From: Actinotignum schaalii FB123-CNA-2
GTDB taxonomy: Bacteria > Actinomycetota > Actinomycetes > Actinomycetales > Actinomycetaceae
NCBI RefSeq assembly: GCF_000411135.1
Contig: NZ_KE150262.1
Location: 176,419 to 240,418, forward strand
Reading direction: 5' to 3'
DNA: 64,000 nucleotides
In this document: piece by piece, positions 55,859 through 64,000 of the stretch
Numbering within the stretch: position 1 is the stretch's first letter
How the letters are laid out: each line of letters opens with the position of its first letter
Notes under the pieces: model-generated
Databases searched by the model: none
The model's input: the letters and a program-made list of their open reading frames with translations, nothing else
Told to the model about the DNA's origin: nothing
Made by a program: the position numbers and the translations under genes

Positions 55859-56629
55859 ATGCGTTTTTCGATTGGTCGTTCCGGCGCTTCTCATCGTTCC
55901 GGTGCAGCTGCTCCTTCGCCGCACCGGCGCATGTGGAACGTGATCGCCGCGCTGCTGGTGGTCCTCGCGGTGGCGCTGATCCAGTTGTGGCGTGCTGATT
56001 CGGATTCCGTGCCGCAGTCGGGCGGGACCGGCAGCGCGAGCAGCGGCGAACTCACCGCTTCCGAGGCGCTTTCTGCCCTGAACGAGCTCCCCGGGGGCCG
56101 CCCTGATTCCGGGCGTGGTTATTCGCGCGCCGAGTTCGGCCTGGGAGATGGCTGGCCCGATACCGATGGGGACGGATGCACGGTGCGTAACGAGGTGCTG
56201 CGCCGCGATCTCGCGGGAGTCACCTTCTGGGTGGGGAAGTCCACGCCGCCAGGCTGCGTCGTCGCCACCGGAACTCTTCACGACCCGTATAGCGGAACGG
56301 AGATTTCCTTTGACCGCGCCCGCGCGCCCGAAGCGGTGACTATTGATCACGTTGTCGCGCTTTACGATGCGTGGCGGGCCGGGGCGCAGGACTGGGACGC
56401 GGATACGCGCGCGCAATTCGCCACCGACCCGCTCAATTTGCTCGCGGTTTCCGGGACGGCGAATAAGGAGAAGGGGCACGCCACCGCCGCGCAGTGGTTG
56501 CCGGATAACCCGGCTTTTGTGTGCGAATACGCCACGCGGCAGGTGGCGGTCAAGCGTGCCTACGGGCTTCGGGTCGACGACGACGAACGTCACGCCCTGC
56601 ACGAGGTGCTATCCGATTGCGTCCGGTAA
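55859..56629 (+). CDS. Membrane-anchored HNH nuclease family protein (DUF1524/GmrSD C-terminal type)
   Basis: A short Arg/Ser-rich N-terminus is followed by one membrane segment (residues about 26-43), which makes it an anchored extracytoplasmic protein. The nuclease domain shows DTDGDGCTVRNEVL, TIDHVVALYDAW and the family signature DPLNLLAVSGTANKEKGHATAAQWLP, ending with CEYATRQVAVKRAYGL. AAAGG lies 7 nt upstream of ATG 55859; the overlapping ATG at 55855 is in another frame. Similar secreted nucleases are common in actinobacteria and may scavenge DNA. The role here is inferred from family. Confidence 0.88.
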   Translation: MRFSIGRSGASHRSGAAAPSPHRRMWNVIAALLVVLAVALIQLWRADSDSVPQSGGTGSASSGELTASEALSALNELPGGRPDSGRGYSRAEFGLGDGWPDTDGDGCTVRNEVLRRDLAGVTFWVGKSTPPGCVVATGTLHDPYSGTEISFDRARAPEAVTIDHVVALYDAWRAGAQDWDADTRAQFATDPLNLLAVSGTANKEKGHATAAQWLPDNPAFVCEYATRQVAVKRAYGLRVDDDERHALHEVLSDCVR

Positions 56630-56686
56630 GCCGAGGGTGCGGGTGGGTCTGTGTTCCGAGACCAGCACCCCGCTACCGTACCCCAA

Positions 56687-56983
56687 TTAGGCGCTCTGCA
56701 AGGGTTGAATATTTTCTAGCTCATCCCCTAGCGCGTCTAACTCCTTCTCCAGGTCATAGTGGGTTTGCAGATTGATCCAAAACTGAGCACTGGTTCCAAA
56801 GAAACGCCCCAACCGCAACGCGGTATCCGCGGTGATCCGACGCTTTCCATGCACAATTTCATTGATTCGACGCGGAGGAACCTCAATGGCAATCGCAAGT
56901 TTGTGCTGCGTAATATCCAACGGTGCCAGGAATTCCTCTTCAAGGATTTCTCCCGGATGAATCGGGGGAATCTTGCTAGTCAT
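56687..56983 (-). CDS. higA: HigA family antitoxin
   Basis: A 98-residue helix-turn-helix protein with the HigA opening IHPGEILEEEFLAPLDIT and TQHKLAIAIEVPPRRINEIVHGKRRIT as the DNA-binding helices, then DTALRLGRFFGTSAQFWINLQ. It follows the toxin gene after 9 bp with a GGGAGG site. It neutralises HigB and probably represses the operon through the inverted repeat upstream of higB. Confidence 0.94.
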   Translation of the reverse strand: MTSKIPPIHPGEILEEEFLAPLDITQHKLAIAIEVPPRRINEIVHGKRRITADTALRLGRFFGTSAQFWINLQTHYDLEKELDALGDELENIQPLQSA

Positions 56984-56992
56984 GATACCTCC

Positions 56993-57274
56993 CTAGTGAT
57001 AATCAACTATTTCAACTTCGCTTGGACCTTGTGGCGTCCAAAGAAAACAGATATGCCATTGATGGTTAATTCTGATGCTGTACTGCCCAGCACGATTACC
57101 CTTAAGAGCCTCCAAACGGTTACCTGGCGGTACCCGCAGCTCATCAAGTTCCGTTGCCGCGTCGAGCAGCATCAGTTTCATGAGCGCCTTACGTGCTATT
57201 CGAGAGTCGAGTCCTTTAACACGCTCTCGCCAATAGAGACGCTCTGTGTCCCGATCTGCGAACGAAGCAATCAC
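56993..57274 (-). CDS. higB: HigB family mRNA-interferase toxin
   Basis: A RelE/HigB-fold toxin of about 93 residues: SFADRDTERLYW, LMLLDAATELDELRVPPGNRLEALKG, QYSIRINHQWHICFLW and EIVDYH are the family blocks. GTG 57274 gives the standard start (VIASFADRDTE). An earlier GTG at 57295 would put the operator inside the gene. Toxin-first order is typical of higBA. Base composition is AT-richer than in neighbouring genes, consistent with acquisition by transfer. Confidence 0.92.
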   Translation of the reverse strand: MIASFADRDTERLYWRERVKGLDSRIARKALMKLMLLDAATELDELRVPPGNRLEALKGNRAGQYSIRINHQWHICFLWTPQGPSEVEIVDYH

Positions 57275-57280
57275 GAGATA

Positions 57281-57323
57281 AGGATATAACGCCACACGTT
57301 ATTAACGCAAGGCGTTATATCCT
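57281..57323. promoter_or_regulatory. Inverted-repeat operator upstream of higBA
   Basis: A perfect 13-bp inverted repeat (AGGATATAACGCC at 57281-57293, its complement at 57311-57323) encloses a second palindrome, CGTTATTAACG (57297-57307). It ends 6 bp before the chosen higB GTG. This is the expected place and form for autoregulation by HigA. Confidence 0.8.
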
Positions 57324-57340
57324 GAGAATTTCTCCCATAC

Positions 57341-57387
57341 AACGCGGGTGGGTGCTGGAACTCGAGGTCCCGGCATCCACCCGTGTT
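57341..57387 (-). terminator. Hairpin downstream of the secreted nuclease gene
   Basis: A 15-bp stem with G-T pairs (57341-57355 with 57373-57387), located just past the stop of the nuclease gene and before higB. T-rich sequence is weak. Confidence 0.5.
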
Positions 57388-57403
57388 GGTAGAAATATGG
57401 AGG

Positions 57404-60400
57404 TTAGCGGCGCACCGTTGGGGTGTCGGTGCCGTTGCTATCCCAGTCCCCAATGAAGAGCTCATCGCTTACCCGCCCGTACGGGAGGGCGTAATCAGCG
57501 TTTCCACTCACCAGGGAGTTATTGACGTGGATGGTATTGCCGCGGCGGATCGAGAGGGTGTCCCGGCCATCGCCGTCGAAATCTCCCGCGAGCGTAGCAT
57601 CGCTGGCCCGGCCGTAGGAGAAGACGGTATCTGCTGCGCCGCTGGCCAGGGAATTCTTCACGTAGAAGACATTCCCACGCCGCACCGCAAACGTATCAAC
57701 ACCATCACCATCCCAATCACCGACCAGGACCTCATTACCAACCCGACCATAGGAAAACACGCGATCCGCTGCGCCGCTGGCCAGCGAGTTCTTCACGTAG
57801 AAGACATTCCCACGCCGCACCGCAAACGTATCAACACCATCACCATCCCAATCACCGACCAGGACCTCATCGCCGGCCCGGCCGTAGCTGAAGACGAGAT
57901 CGGCCACGGTGGCTTGCCAGGTATTGGATAGGTAGAACATATTGCCGGTTGTCGGCGCCGGCGCGGGCGTCGTGGGTTCCGGCTGTGTCGGTTCCGGTGC
58001 AGGCGCCGTCGGTTCAGGCGCGGGCGTCGTGGGTTCCGGCTGCGTCGGTTCAGGCGCGGTCGGTTCCGGCTGCGTGGGAGTCGGCGCAGGCTGCGTCGGT
58101 TCAGGCGCGGTTGGTTCAGGCGCCGTCGGCTCCGGCTGCGTGGGAGTCGGCTCTGGCGCAGGAGCCGGGTCTTCCTTCTCGGGAATCACCTTGAGCCCAA
58201 CCTTGAAGGGGTCGTGGTCCGAGGAGCGGAAAGCGCTCTCATCCCACAGGTTCTTGACGTTGTAGTTGTAGCGGGAGTACTCCAGGGCCACCGACTCGGG
58301 GGAATTGATATTCCACACCTGCCCGCCGGTGGCGAGCTTTGCGGCGGCGGGATTGACCAGCACGTGATCGAGCGAGCCCACCAGCCCGGAGAATTGGTAG
58401 GTGTAGGAATCAGGCTGGAAATGCCCGTGCAGATTGGTGTAGCCGGCCTTCTCAAAGACCCTGATCGGGTCCTCCTTCGAATAGGAGTTAAGATCCCCCA
58501 CCACAAACACCGGCTTATCGGCGAACTCCGCCGCGATCCAATCGCGCAGCGTCTCCGCCTGCTTGGTGCGCAAGAGGTTGTTATTGCCCTGGTACACATC
58601 CTCGTCATTAGCGATCCTCTTGGATAGCGAACCCTTGGACTTGAAGTGGTTGGTAATCACCACGAACTCCGGGCCCACGCCTTCACCATCCACAACCGCC
58701 TGGAAGCTTTGCGCCAACGGCTGGCGCGCGGTCCCGGTATACCACTCGCTATTGAGAATCTGCGAGGGGCCCACCGCCCGGACCTTATCTTTCTGGTAGA
58801 TAAAGGCAAGGCGAATATAGTCCTCGTTCTCCCCGACCTTCGCCGGAGACGGAACATAAGCCCAGCGCTCCGCCTGCGCGTCCGCATTGAGGGCCGCCAC
58901 CAGGGCCCGCACCGCAGTATCGCGGTCCCCACCGGATACCCGGGCTGTATTCTCAATTTCCTGCAGCCCCAGCACGCTGGCATCCAGCTCGTTAATAGCC
59001 CGCACAATCTTGGTTTGCTGGCGCGCGAAAGACTCGGGGCTATAGGCCCCGCGCACCTTGCACCGATTCGCCGCGATGGGATTACCTTCGCGGTCGGTAT
59101 AAGCCCGGCAGCCCTTCTCATTTTCGCCGAGGCTGCTGAAGTAGTTGAGCACATTGAAGGAGGCGAGGGAAATATCCCCGCCCAGATTCCCGGGGGCTGC
59201 CGCGCGGGTATTCTCAAAAGTGACCACCTCGGTGGAGCGATCCGTGCCATCTTCCAGCGTCACCGGGAACCGCGGTTGCAGCTTCCAGGAATTATTGCGG
59301 AAATCCATAATGAGCCCGCCGTGGAGAGTAGCGGCAGCCCCCACGCGCACCGGCGCCGCCTGAGCAGCGGCCCCGGCAGCATTATCCGCGAAAAGGTAGG
59401 GCACCGGTACATTCGTTTGGGCATTGCGCCCGAAGTAGGCCCGTGAGCGCCCGTCATCCAACACCAGTACATTCGCCGCGTTATAGGCATCCAGAGCCCG
59501 TACCTGCTCGGGATTCTCGCTCGGGTTGAAGCGCTCGCTGGGTTGCCACAGCGGCTGGGTGCCGCAGGCCAGGCCCACCTCCCCGTACTGGTTGGTGGCA
59601 TAGTTATTCGTCACCGTGAGCGGCCCGGTCACGCGCACGAGCATGCCCTCCACCGCTTCGCGCTGCGCCGCCGTGGCATTGCAGGCAATCTCAACCGGCT
59701 CAATTGCCGCCGGCTTTTCCTCCAGTGCCGTAATAGCAGCAGCATTAATTTCGGTCAGCCCGTGAAATTCGGTGACCGTGCCGCGCACTTCCACATACGC
59801 GCCGGCCGCCAGCTGTGCGGCCGCTGCCCCGTAAACGAAAATACCTCGGCCGCATTATTATTCGTATCCGTGCCGTTAGGAATGCGGGAGGAGGAGTTCG
59901 CGGCCATCTGGGAATTGGAGCCCACCCGCGCCGCCTCACCTTCCGCCACGCTCGCGTTCCCGTATCCGACCAGGTCGATAGCGGTAGCGGGATCGGCCAG
60001 CGCCGCGTCAATACGGGACGACGGCGCCAGCACCACAATCCCACCCTTGGCCCCAAGGTTCATCGGGGACGTGACCCCCTCCGGGAGCTGGACACCGTTC
60101 GAACCATTCGATCCGGCGCTCACCACCAGATAGGCACCTGCCTCCAGGCTGCCGCTCAGGGCCACCTTGGAAGAAACGCTCTTCCCGTGGCTCGCTGAAT
60201 AGCCCAGCGTCAGATCGCTTAAGTCAATGGCCGCAGAGCTCGGGTTATACAGCTCAACGTATTTATGAGTGTAGGTGGCCCCGGAGGACCCACCCCGGGT
60301 ATAAATTTCGTTAATAATAATTCCGGAACCGTCCGGCGCAGCGAACGCCGGGAGGAGGCAGACGCCGGGAACCATCAAAGCCGTGGACGATAGTACCGCA

Positions 60401-60426
60401 ACGCCCCCGAGGGCACGTTTTTTCAC
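57404..60426 (-). CDS. Secreted ExeM-like nuclease with lamin-tail domain and C-terminal repeats, one internal frameshift
   Basis: A secreted DNase-I-fold endonuclease/exonuclease/phosphatase protein of about 1007 residues. In order: a signal peptide (GTG 60426, VKKRALGGVAVLSSTALMVPG), a lamin-tail domain (IIINEIYTRGG and HKYVELYNPSS), an OB-like domain (VEVRGTVTEFHGLTEI), a nuclease domain with LGLQEIENT, VGDLNSYSKEDP, LDHVLVNP and SSDHDPFKVGL, a Pro/Glu/Thr linker and three and a half 45-residue repeats. The frame breaks at a run of four C at 59828-59831; adding one base joins TGAAAAQLAAG smoothly. It may degrade extracellular DNA. The shift may be a sequencing error. Confidence 0.85.
57407..57945 (-). 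repeat. C-terminal 45-residue repeats of the nuclease
   Basis: Three full units and one partial unit of the pattern LVGDWDGDGVDTFAVRRGN, NSLASG and FSYGR, the last ending DTPTVRR. Two of the units are nearly identical at DNA level (about 57640-57870). The module is the same as at the end of the subtilase. Confidence 0.85.
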
Positions 60427-60553
60427 GTTGCGACCTTTCTGTGTGGTCCGCGCGTGGCGGCGCGGAGGGTGCTTCATGCCTCCTCCACGCTAGCCGGGCC
60501 GCATCGCCAACTCTTAAACACCGGGTAAACAGGTGGTGACCAGGACTCGCGGG

Positions 60554-61243
60554 CTAGATAGGTTCGTCGTCGAGCAATCCGGCGCGCGTCATATCCACCG
60601 CGACCCCGATGCGCCCTTCTACACCCATTTTCGCCACAATAGCGGCCAGGTGTGTTTTCACCGTGGATTCGGACAGGTGCAGTTTCTCCCCGATATCGCG
60701 ATTCGAGAGCCCCAGGGAAACCTGCCGGGCCACCTCGAGTTCGCGGGCGGTGAGCCGCGCGATTTTTTCCTGGGCGCGCCGGCGCGCACTCACGGTACGG
60801 GTCGCTGCCAGATATTCGTACACCTGCTTGGCGGCCCGCGGAGAGAGCGCACCATCCCCGGCCGCCACATTACGGATCGCCTGGAGGAGAACCTGGGGGT
60901 CTTCCGATTTGAGAATAAAACCGGAGGCGCCGGCTTCCGCGGCGCGCACCGCTTCATCATCGGCATCCAGGGTGGTCACCACGATGACCTGGGGCGGATG
61001 CGGGAAACTTCGCAGCTGGCGCGTGGCCTCGATGCCGTCCATACCCCCGGGCATCGCCACATCCATGAGCACGACATCGACCTTCACCGCGGTGAGAGTT
61101 TCCAAAGCTTCGCGGGCCGTGCCCGCCTGCGCCACCACCTCACTATCCCGCTCCGGACTCAGGTTAATAATTTGTACCAGGAGACGGCGGACCATCGGAT
61201 CGTCATCCACGACCATAACGCGAATAGGTGAGGAAATCGGCAC
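60554..61243 (-). CDS. LuxR/NarL-family response regulator
   Basis: A 229-residue two-component regulator. The receiver domain (1-125) has the acidic pair in VVDDDP, the phospho-acceptor Asp in DVVLMDVAMPG and the Lys in FILKSED. A LuxR-type helix-turn-helix follows (about 160-220: LTARELEVARQVSLGLSNRDIGEKLHLSESTVKTHL). It begins with GTG 4 bp after the sensor kinase gene, so the two act as a pair. The target genes are unknown. The nuclease gene follows 127 bp downstream on the same strand. Confidence 0.94.
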   Translation of the reverse strand: MPISSPIRVMVVDDDPMVRRLLVQIINLSPERDSEVVAQAGTAREALETLTAVKVDVVLMDVAMPGGMDGIEATRQLRSFPHPPQVIVVTTLDADDEAVRAAEAGASGFILKSEDPQVLLQAIRNVAAGDGALSPRAAKQVYEYLAATRTVSARRRAQEKIARLTARELEVARQVSLGLSNRDIGEKLHLSESTVKTHLAAIVAKMGVEGRIGVAVDMTRAGLLDDEPI

Positions 61244-61247
61244 CGCG

Positions 61248-62606
61248 CTATTTTACCATTCCAGGATTGCCACCCCGGGCACTCCCGTCCCAGGGAAGGT
61301 GCACATCAACTGCGAAAACACCGCCCGCGGTGCTGAAGCTGGCGCGTCCCCCCAGGGCCTGGGCCCGCGCCTGCACCCCGCGTAATCCCGATCCTGTCCC
61401 GTGGGAGCTTTCGCCCGGCTCACTTTCATGCGCGGCAGGCATGGCATTGCGCACCGCAATATCGAGGCCCTGCTCGGGGCCGCCGCTCACCCGCACCCGG
61501 GTGGTTTCCTCCGGCGCGTATTTCACCGCGTTGGTGAGCAGTTCCTGGACGATGCGGTAGCAGGCCGTGGTGAGCGCGGCCGGGGCACGTTCCGCATCCG
61601 TAATAAAAACATTGGCGACGACGGGATGCCCGGCCGCCAGCACCTTATCAATATGATCGGCTAATTCGGTCAGCGAACGCGGCGGGCGGTAGGCCGAGGA
61701 ACTCGGATCGCGCATGACCCGGACCAGAGAACGCAAATCATCAGTGGCTTGCCGAGAGGACTCCCGCAGCGACCGAGCCGCCTCTTCTAAATCGGCATCC
61801 CCGCGCGCGAGCAATTCCAAGGAGCCGGCCTGCAGGCTCATAATGGCCAGCTGGGATCCGATGGAATCGTGAATTTCCCGAGCCAAGGCATCGCGTTCCT
61901 CTTTGCGGGTGAGCTGGGTTTCTAGCTCTTCGGAGGCAGCGGTCGAAGCTTCGAGTTCCTCGCTGGTGGATTCCAGTCGATCATGGGTTTCTTGGAGTTC
62001 CGCGGTGGCACTGCGCCACAGCCCCCAGCCGATAGGGAGAAGCACCGCCACCGCGTAGAGCACCAGGAGCGGCACGATATTATTCGGGAAATCATCCAGC
62101 GGATTCTGGTGGTTGAGGAAACCCATCACCCAGGAAGAGTTGTAATCTTTCCCGGTCAGTTCGCGGGCGAATTGCCAGGCAGTAATGAGGGCGTACATGG
62201 CGCAAACGCCCAGGGCGCGGCGTCGTCGCCCCTGGGCACGGGCCCCCGCAAGATAGCGCGGCAGCAAAAACCCGACCACCGGTCCGATCGCACCCAAAGT
62301 GGAACACACGGCCGCAACCGCGAGCGCGCGGCGCGGATAGCGTTCCCGGCGCGCCACCCACACGCCCGCCATAATGCAGCAGCACATCGATACGAAGATC
62401 CCGACTTCGTCGAGGGTGCCGAGCCAGCCAGGCAGCGCGCGAATCTTTGCGCGTTCAATCTGGTAGCCGACGCCCACCACCATGACGATATATATGGCGG
62501 CAGTTTTGAGATAGAAGGGAATGGCGGCGAGCCCGCGCCGGCGCGCCGGATTCTGGCCTGCACGCGCCGCCGCACCGCTGCGATTCTTCGGCGCGTGATC
62601 TGTCAT
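61248..62606 (-). CDS. Membrane sensor histidine kinase, HisKA_3 (NarX/DesK-like) type
   Basis: A 452-residue kinase with five or six membrane segments (about residues 30-215), a short coiled coil (ELQETHDRLESTSEELEAS), the dimerisation and phospho-acceptor domain with His in LAREIHDSIGSQLAIM, and an HATPase_c domain with ELLTNAVKYAP and GTGSGLRGVQARAQALGG. ATG 62606 starts MTDHAPKNRSG; an upstream in-frame extension is not conserved-looking. It signals to the response regulator directly downstream. No recognisable sensor domain lies outside the membrane part. Confidence 0.92.
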   Translation of the reverse strand: MTDHAPKNRSGAAARAGQNPARRRGLAAIPFYLKTAAIYIVMVVGVGYQIERAKIRALPGWLGTLDEVGIFVSMCCCIMAGVWVARRERYPRRALAVAAVCSTLGAIGPVVGFLLPRYLAGARAQGRRRRALGVCAMYALITAWQFARELTGKDYNSSWVMGFLNHQNPLDDFPNNIVPLLVLYAVAVLLPIGWGLWRSATAELQETHDRLESTSEELEASTAASEELETQLTRKEERDALAREIHDSIGSQLAIMSLQAGSLELLARGDADLEEAARSLRESSRQATDDLRSLVRVMRDPSSSAYRPPRSLTELADHIDKVLAAGHPVVANVFITDAERAPAALTTACYRIVQELLTNAVKYAPEETTRVRVSGGPEQGLDIAVRNAMPAAHESEPGESSHGTGSGLRGVQARAQALGGRASFSTAGGVFAVDVHLPWDGSARGGNPGMVK

Positions 62607-62816
62607 GCCTGTGATTGTACGGCGCATCCGCACGCTCCAGAACCGCCGTTCGGCCCGCGGATGCCACCCGAAGGGATGAGGCGGGTCTGCCCAGGTGGAG
62701 GATGTGCCCGCCATGCGGCCCTTCTACCCTGGAGACGATACGTGAGCGACTCCGGCCGCGGTCTTATTGCTGGGCCGGAGCGGCGCCCACCGCTATAGAT
62801 ACAGAAAGGTTCTCGC

Positions 62817-63488
62817 ATGTCAGCATCCACGCCGCCGGTGTACGGCGCAGTACCCGCTCCGGAACAGAAGAAGAATTGGTTTGCGCGCCATAAGCTCCTC
62901 ACCGCGCTCCTCGTTATTGTGGTGCTCGCGATTGTCGGCACCGCGATGTCCAAGCAATCCGACGGCAAGCCCGCCGCTACGTCCAGCTCCCAGGCTGCCG
63001 ATAGCGCGGCATCCGGGAACGCTGCGGAAAGCGCGGATAAGGCGGGTGCCGAAGCTGAGGGCGATAAGGGCGATAAGAAAGATAAGAACGACGACGCAAC
63101 CGTGGGCATCGGCACCCCGGTCATTCTCGGTGATTTTGAAGTGACCGTGACGAATGTGGAAAAGGGCGTGAGCCATATCGGCAATGATGTGCTGGGCAAG
63201 GATGCCACGGGTCAGTACGTCATCGTGGATGTGACCGTGAAGAATACCGGGAAGGAAGCGGCCGGCTTCGCGGAATCGGAGCAGAAGCTCGTGGATACCG
63301 AGGGGCGCCAGCATTCGGTTTCCGGGGACTCCTTGTACCTGGGCGATGCGTCGATGATTTACGAGAAGGTCAATCCGGGGAATACCGTGACGGGTAAGCT
63401 GCTCTACGATGTGCCGGCCGATGCGGTTCCGGCCAAGCTGGAACTGGCGACCGGGTGGACACATAAGGCCACCATCACCTTGCAGTAA
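62817..63488 (+). CDS. DUF4352 domain protein, membrane-anchored
   Basis: A 223-residue protein with a cytoplasmic N-terminus, one membrane segment (about residues 27-44), an Ala/Ser/Asp/Lys-rich low-complexity spacer (about 48-95) and a C-terminal Ig-like DUF4352 domain. The domain shows VTVTNVEKG, GQYVIVDVTVKNTGKEA, and VNPGNTVTGKLLYDVPADA. GAAAGG lies 6-7 nt upstream of the ATG. DUF4352 proteins are extracytoplasmic with no known common function. It diverges from the sensor kinase gene. Confidence 0.85.
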   Translation: MSASTPPVYGAVPAPEQKKNWFARHKLLTALLVIVVLAIVGTAMSKQSDGKPAATSSSQAADSAASGNAAESADKAGAEAEGDKGDKKDKNDDATVGIGTPVILGDFEVTVTNVEKGVSHIGNDVLGKDATGQYVIVDVTVKNTGKEAAGFAESEQKLVDTEGRQHSVSGDSLYLGDASMIYEKVNPGNTVTGKLLYDVPADAVPAKLELATGWTHKATITLQ

Positions 63489-63518
63489 ACGCTGCTTACT
63501 TCGCTTGGCGTTTATCTT

Positions 63519-63555
63519 CGCGGCCCTTCGCTCTAGAATCGAGCGAGGGGCCGCG
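63519..63555 (+). terminator. Hairpin downstream of the DUF4352 gene
   Basis: A 15-bp stem with one G-T pair (63519-63533 with 63541-63555) and a 7-nt loop, about 30 bp past the DUF4352 stop. There is no T tract. Confidence 0.6.
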
Positions 63556-63647
63556 GCGCATTCACCCAGCTGAGTGGGCTCCGCGGCGGCGCTCGTAGCG
63601 GCGAACAAGCGAACAAGCAACCAAGCGAAGGAAGGCGGCTCTCAGCT

Positions 63648-64000
63648 ATGGCACAGCTCGACACTATCTGGTGGCAGGTTTTTGCCTTAGGAGCCTGCGG
63701 GGCGCCCATTCGCGAGGGACACACACCCCTGACCGCGTCCGGGGAGCTTTCCGCAGCCAATCCGGGTGAACACCGCTTACGGGCTCTGGATCCGTGGCTG
63801 GATTATCTTATTGAGCTCGGCGCTAATGGCCTGCTCCTCACCCCGATTTTCGCTTCTGTTTCCCACGGCTATGACACTCTCGATCATTTCCGCCTCGATC
63901 CGCGCCTGGGCGATAACGCGGATATCACCCACCTTATTGAGGAAGCACACCGCCGCGGCATCCGGGTGCTTTTCGACGGTGTCTTCAACCATATTTCCCG
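63648..64000 (+). CDS. GH13 family glycosidase, N-terminal part (cut by the window edge)
   Basis: ATG 63648 starts a frame that runs off the right edge after 117 residues. It reads like the first part of an alpha-amylase TIM barrel: IWWQVFALGACGAP, PWLDYLIELGANGLLLTPIFASVSHGYDTLDHFRLDPRLGD and GIRVLFDGVFNHIS, the last being conserved region I of GH13 enzymes (DGVFNH). The exact substrate cannot be told from this part. A GAAGGAAGG purine stretch lies 10-18 bp upstream. Confidence 0.85.
   Translation, partial: MAQLDTIWWQVFALGACGAPIREGHTPLTASGELSAANPGEHRLRALDPWLDYLIELGANGLLLTPIFASVSHGYDTLDHFRLDPRLGDNADITHLIEEAHRRGIRVLFDGVFNHIS

Overview
The window comes from a high-GC actinobacterium, most likely in the Actinomycetaceae or a close relative. 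Three things point there: the conserved block dacB-tilS-hpt-ftsH-folE-folP-folBK-DUF3180 divergent from ppa, a type VII (ESX-like) secretion locus with WXG100 proteins, and a clpB gene behind a perfect HAIR operator of the HspR regulon. Coding DNA is GC-rich, except for an AT-richer patch at about 34.6-37.3 kb and the higBA cassette at about 56.7-57.3 kb. No rRNA, tRNA, transposase, phage gene or CRISPR array was recognised.

Layout. 0-6.4 kb (minus strand): the N-terminal part of an efflux adaptor, lysS, a Rossmann/DUF2520 protein, a ketopantoate-reductase-like protein and a pair of bacterial PH-domain membrane proteins. 6.5-14.9 kb (minus): the folate, ftsH, hpt, tilS and dacB operon, with overlapping or abutting genes. 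15-23 kb: ppa, a RipA-like NlpC/P60 peptidoglycan hydrolase, metY-metX, an unknown membrane protein, an alpha/beta hydrolase, and a 0.5-kb non-coding stretch with 30-bp-spaced repeats and hairpins. 23-31 kb: a very large secreted lactocepin/C5a-peptidase-type subtilase and an amidase, both interrupted by single-base shifts. 31-37.4 kb: a PaiB-like FMN protein, then a minus-strand cassette of secreted small protein, three paralogous lipoproteins (one with an internal stop), a peptidoglycan-binding adaptor, an ABC ATPase and an FtsX permease. 37.5-41.4 kb: clpB and a Nei-type DNA glycosylase. 41.3-52.4 kb: the type VII locus, with eccC divergent from eccD-eccB, a VaFE-type surface protein and two WXG100 proteins. 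52.7-57.3 kb: a small membrane protein, a YbaK deacylase, pepC-gluQ, a membrane-anchored HNH nuclease and the higBA toxin-antitoxin pair. 57.4-64 kb: a secreted ExeM-like nuclease (frameshifted), a two-component system, a DUF4352 lipoprotein-like/membrane protein and the start of a GH13 glycosidase.

How the genes work together. The dacB to DUF3180 block combines cell-wall editing, purine salvage, tRNA modification, membrane proteolysis and folate synthesis. metY and metX form the O-acetylhomoserine route to methionine. The window is rich in surface and export functions: the type VII machinery, an anchored adhesin with an atypical LQRTG sorting signal, and a protease and a nuclease that share one C-terminal 45-residue aspartate-rich repeat module. 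The observations that look most worth following are an over-represented GTCGTCGTACC word found in several reading frames and between genes, the secreted-peptide/lipoprotein/ABC cassette, the shared repeat module, and the structured non-coding stretch at 22.76-23.02 kb. Three single-base shifts all sit in G/C homopolymers, so they may be sequencing errors rather than real gene decay.
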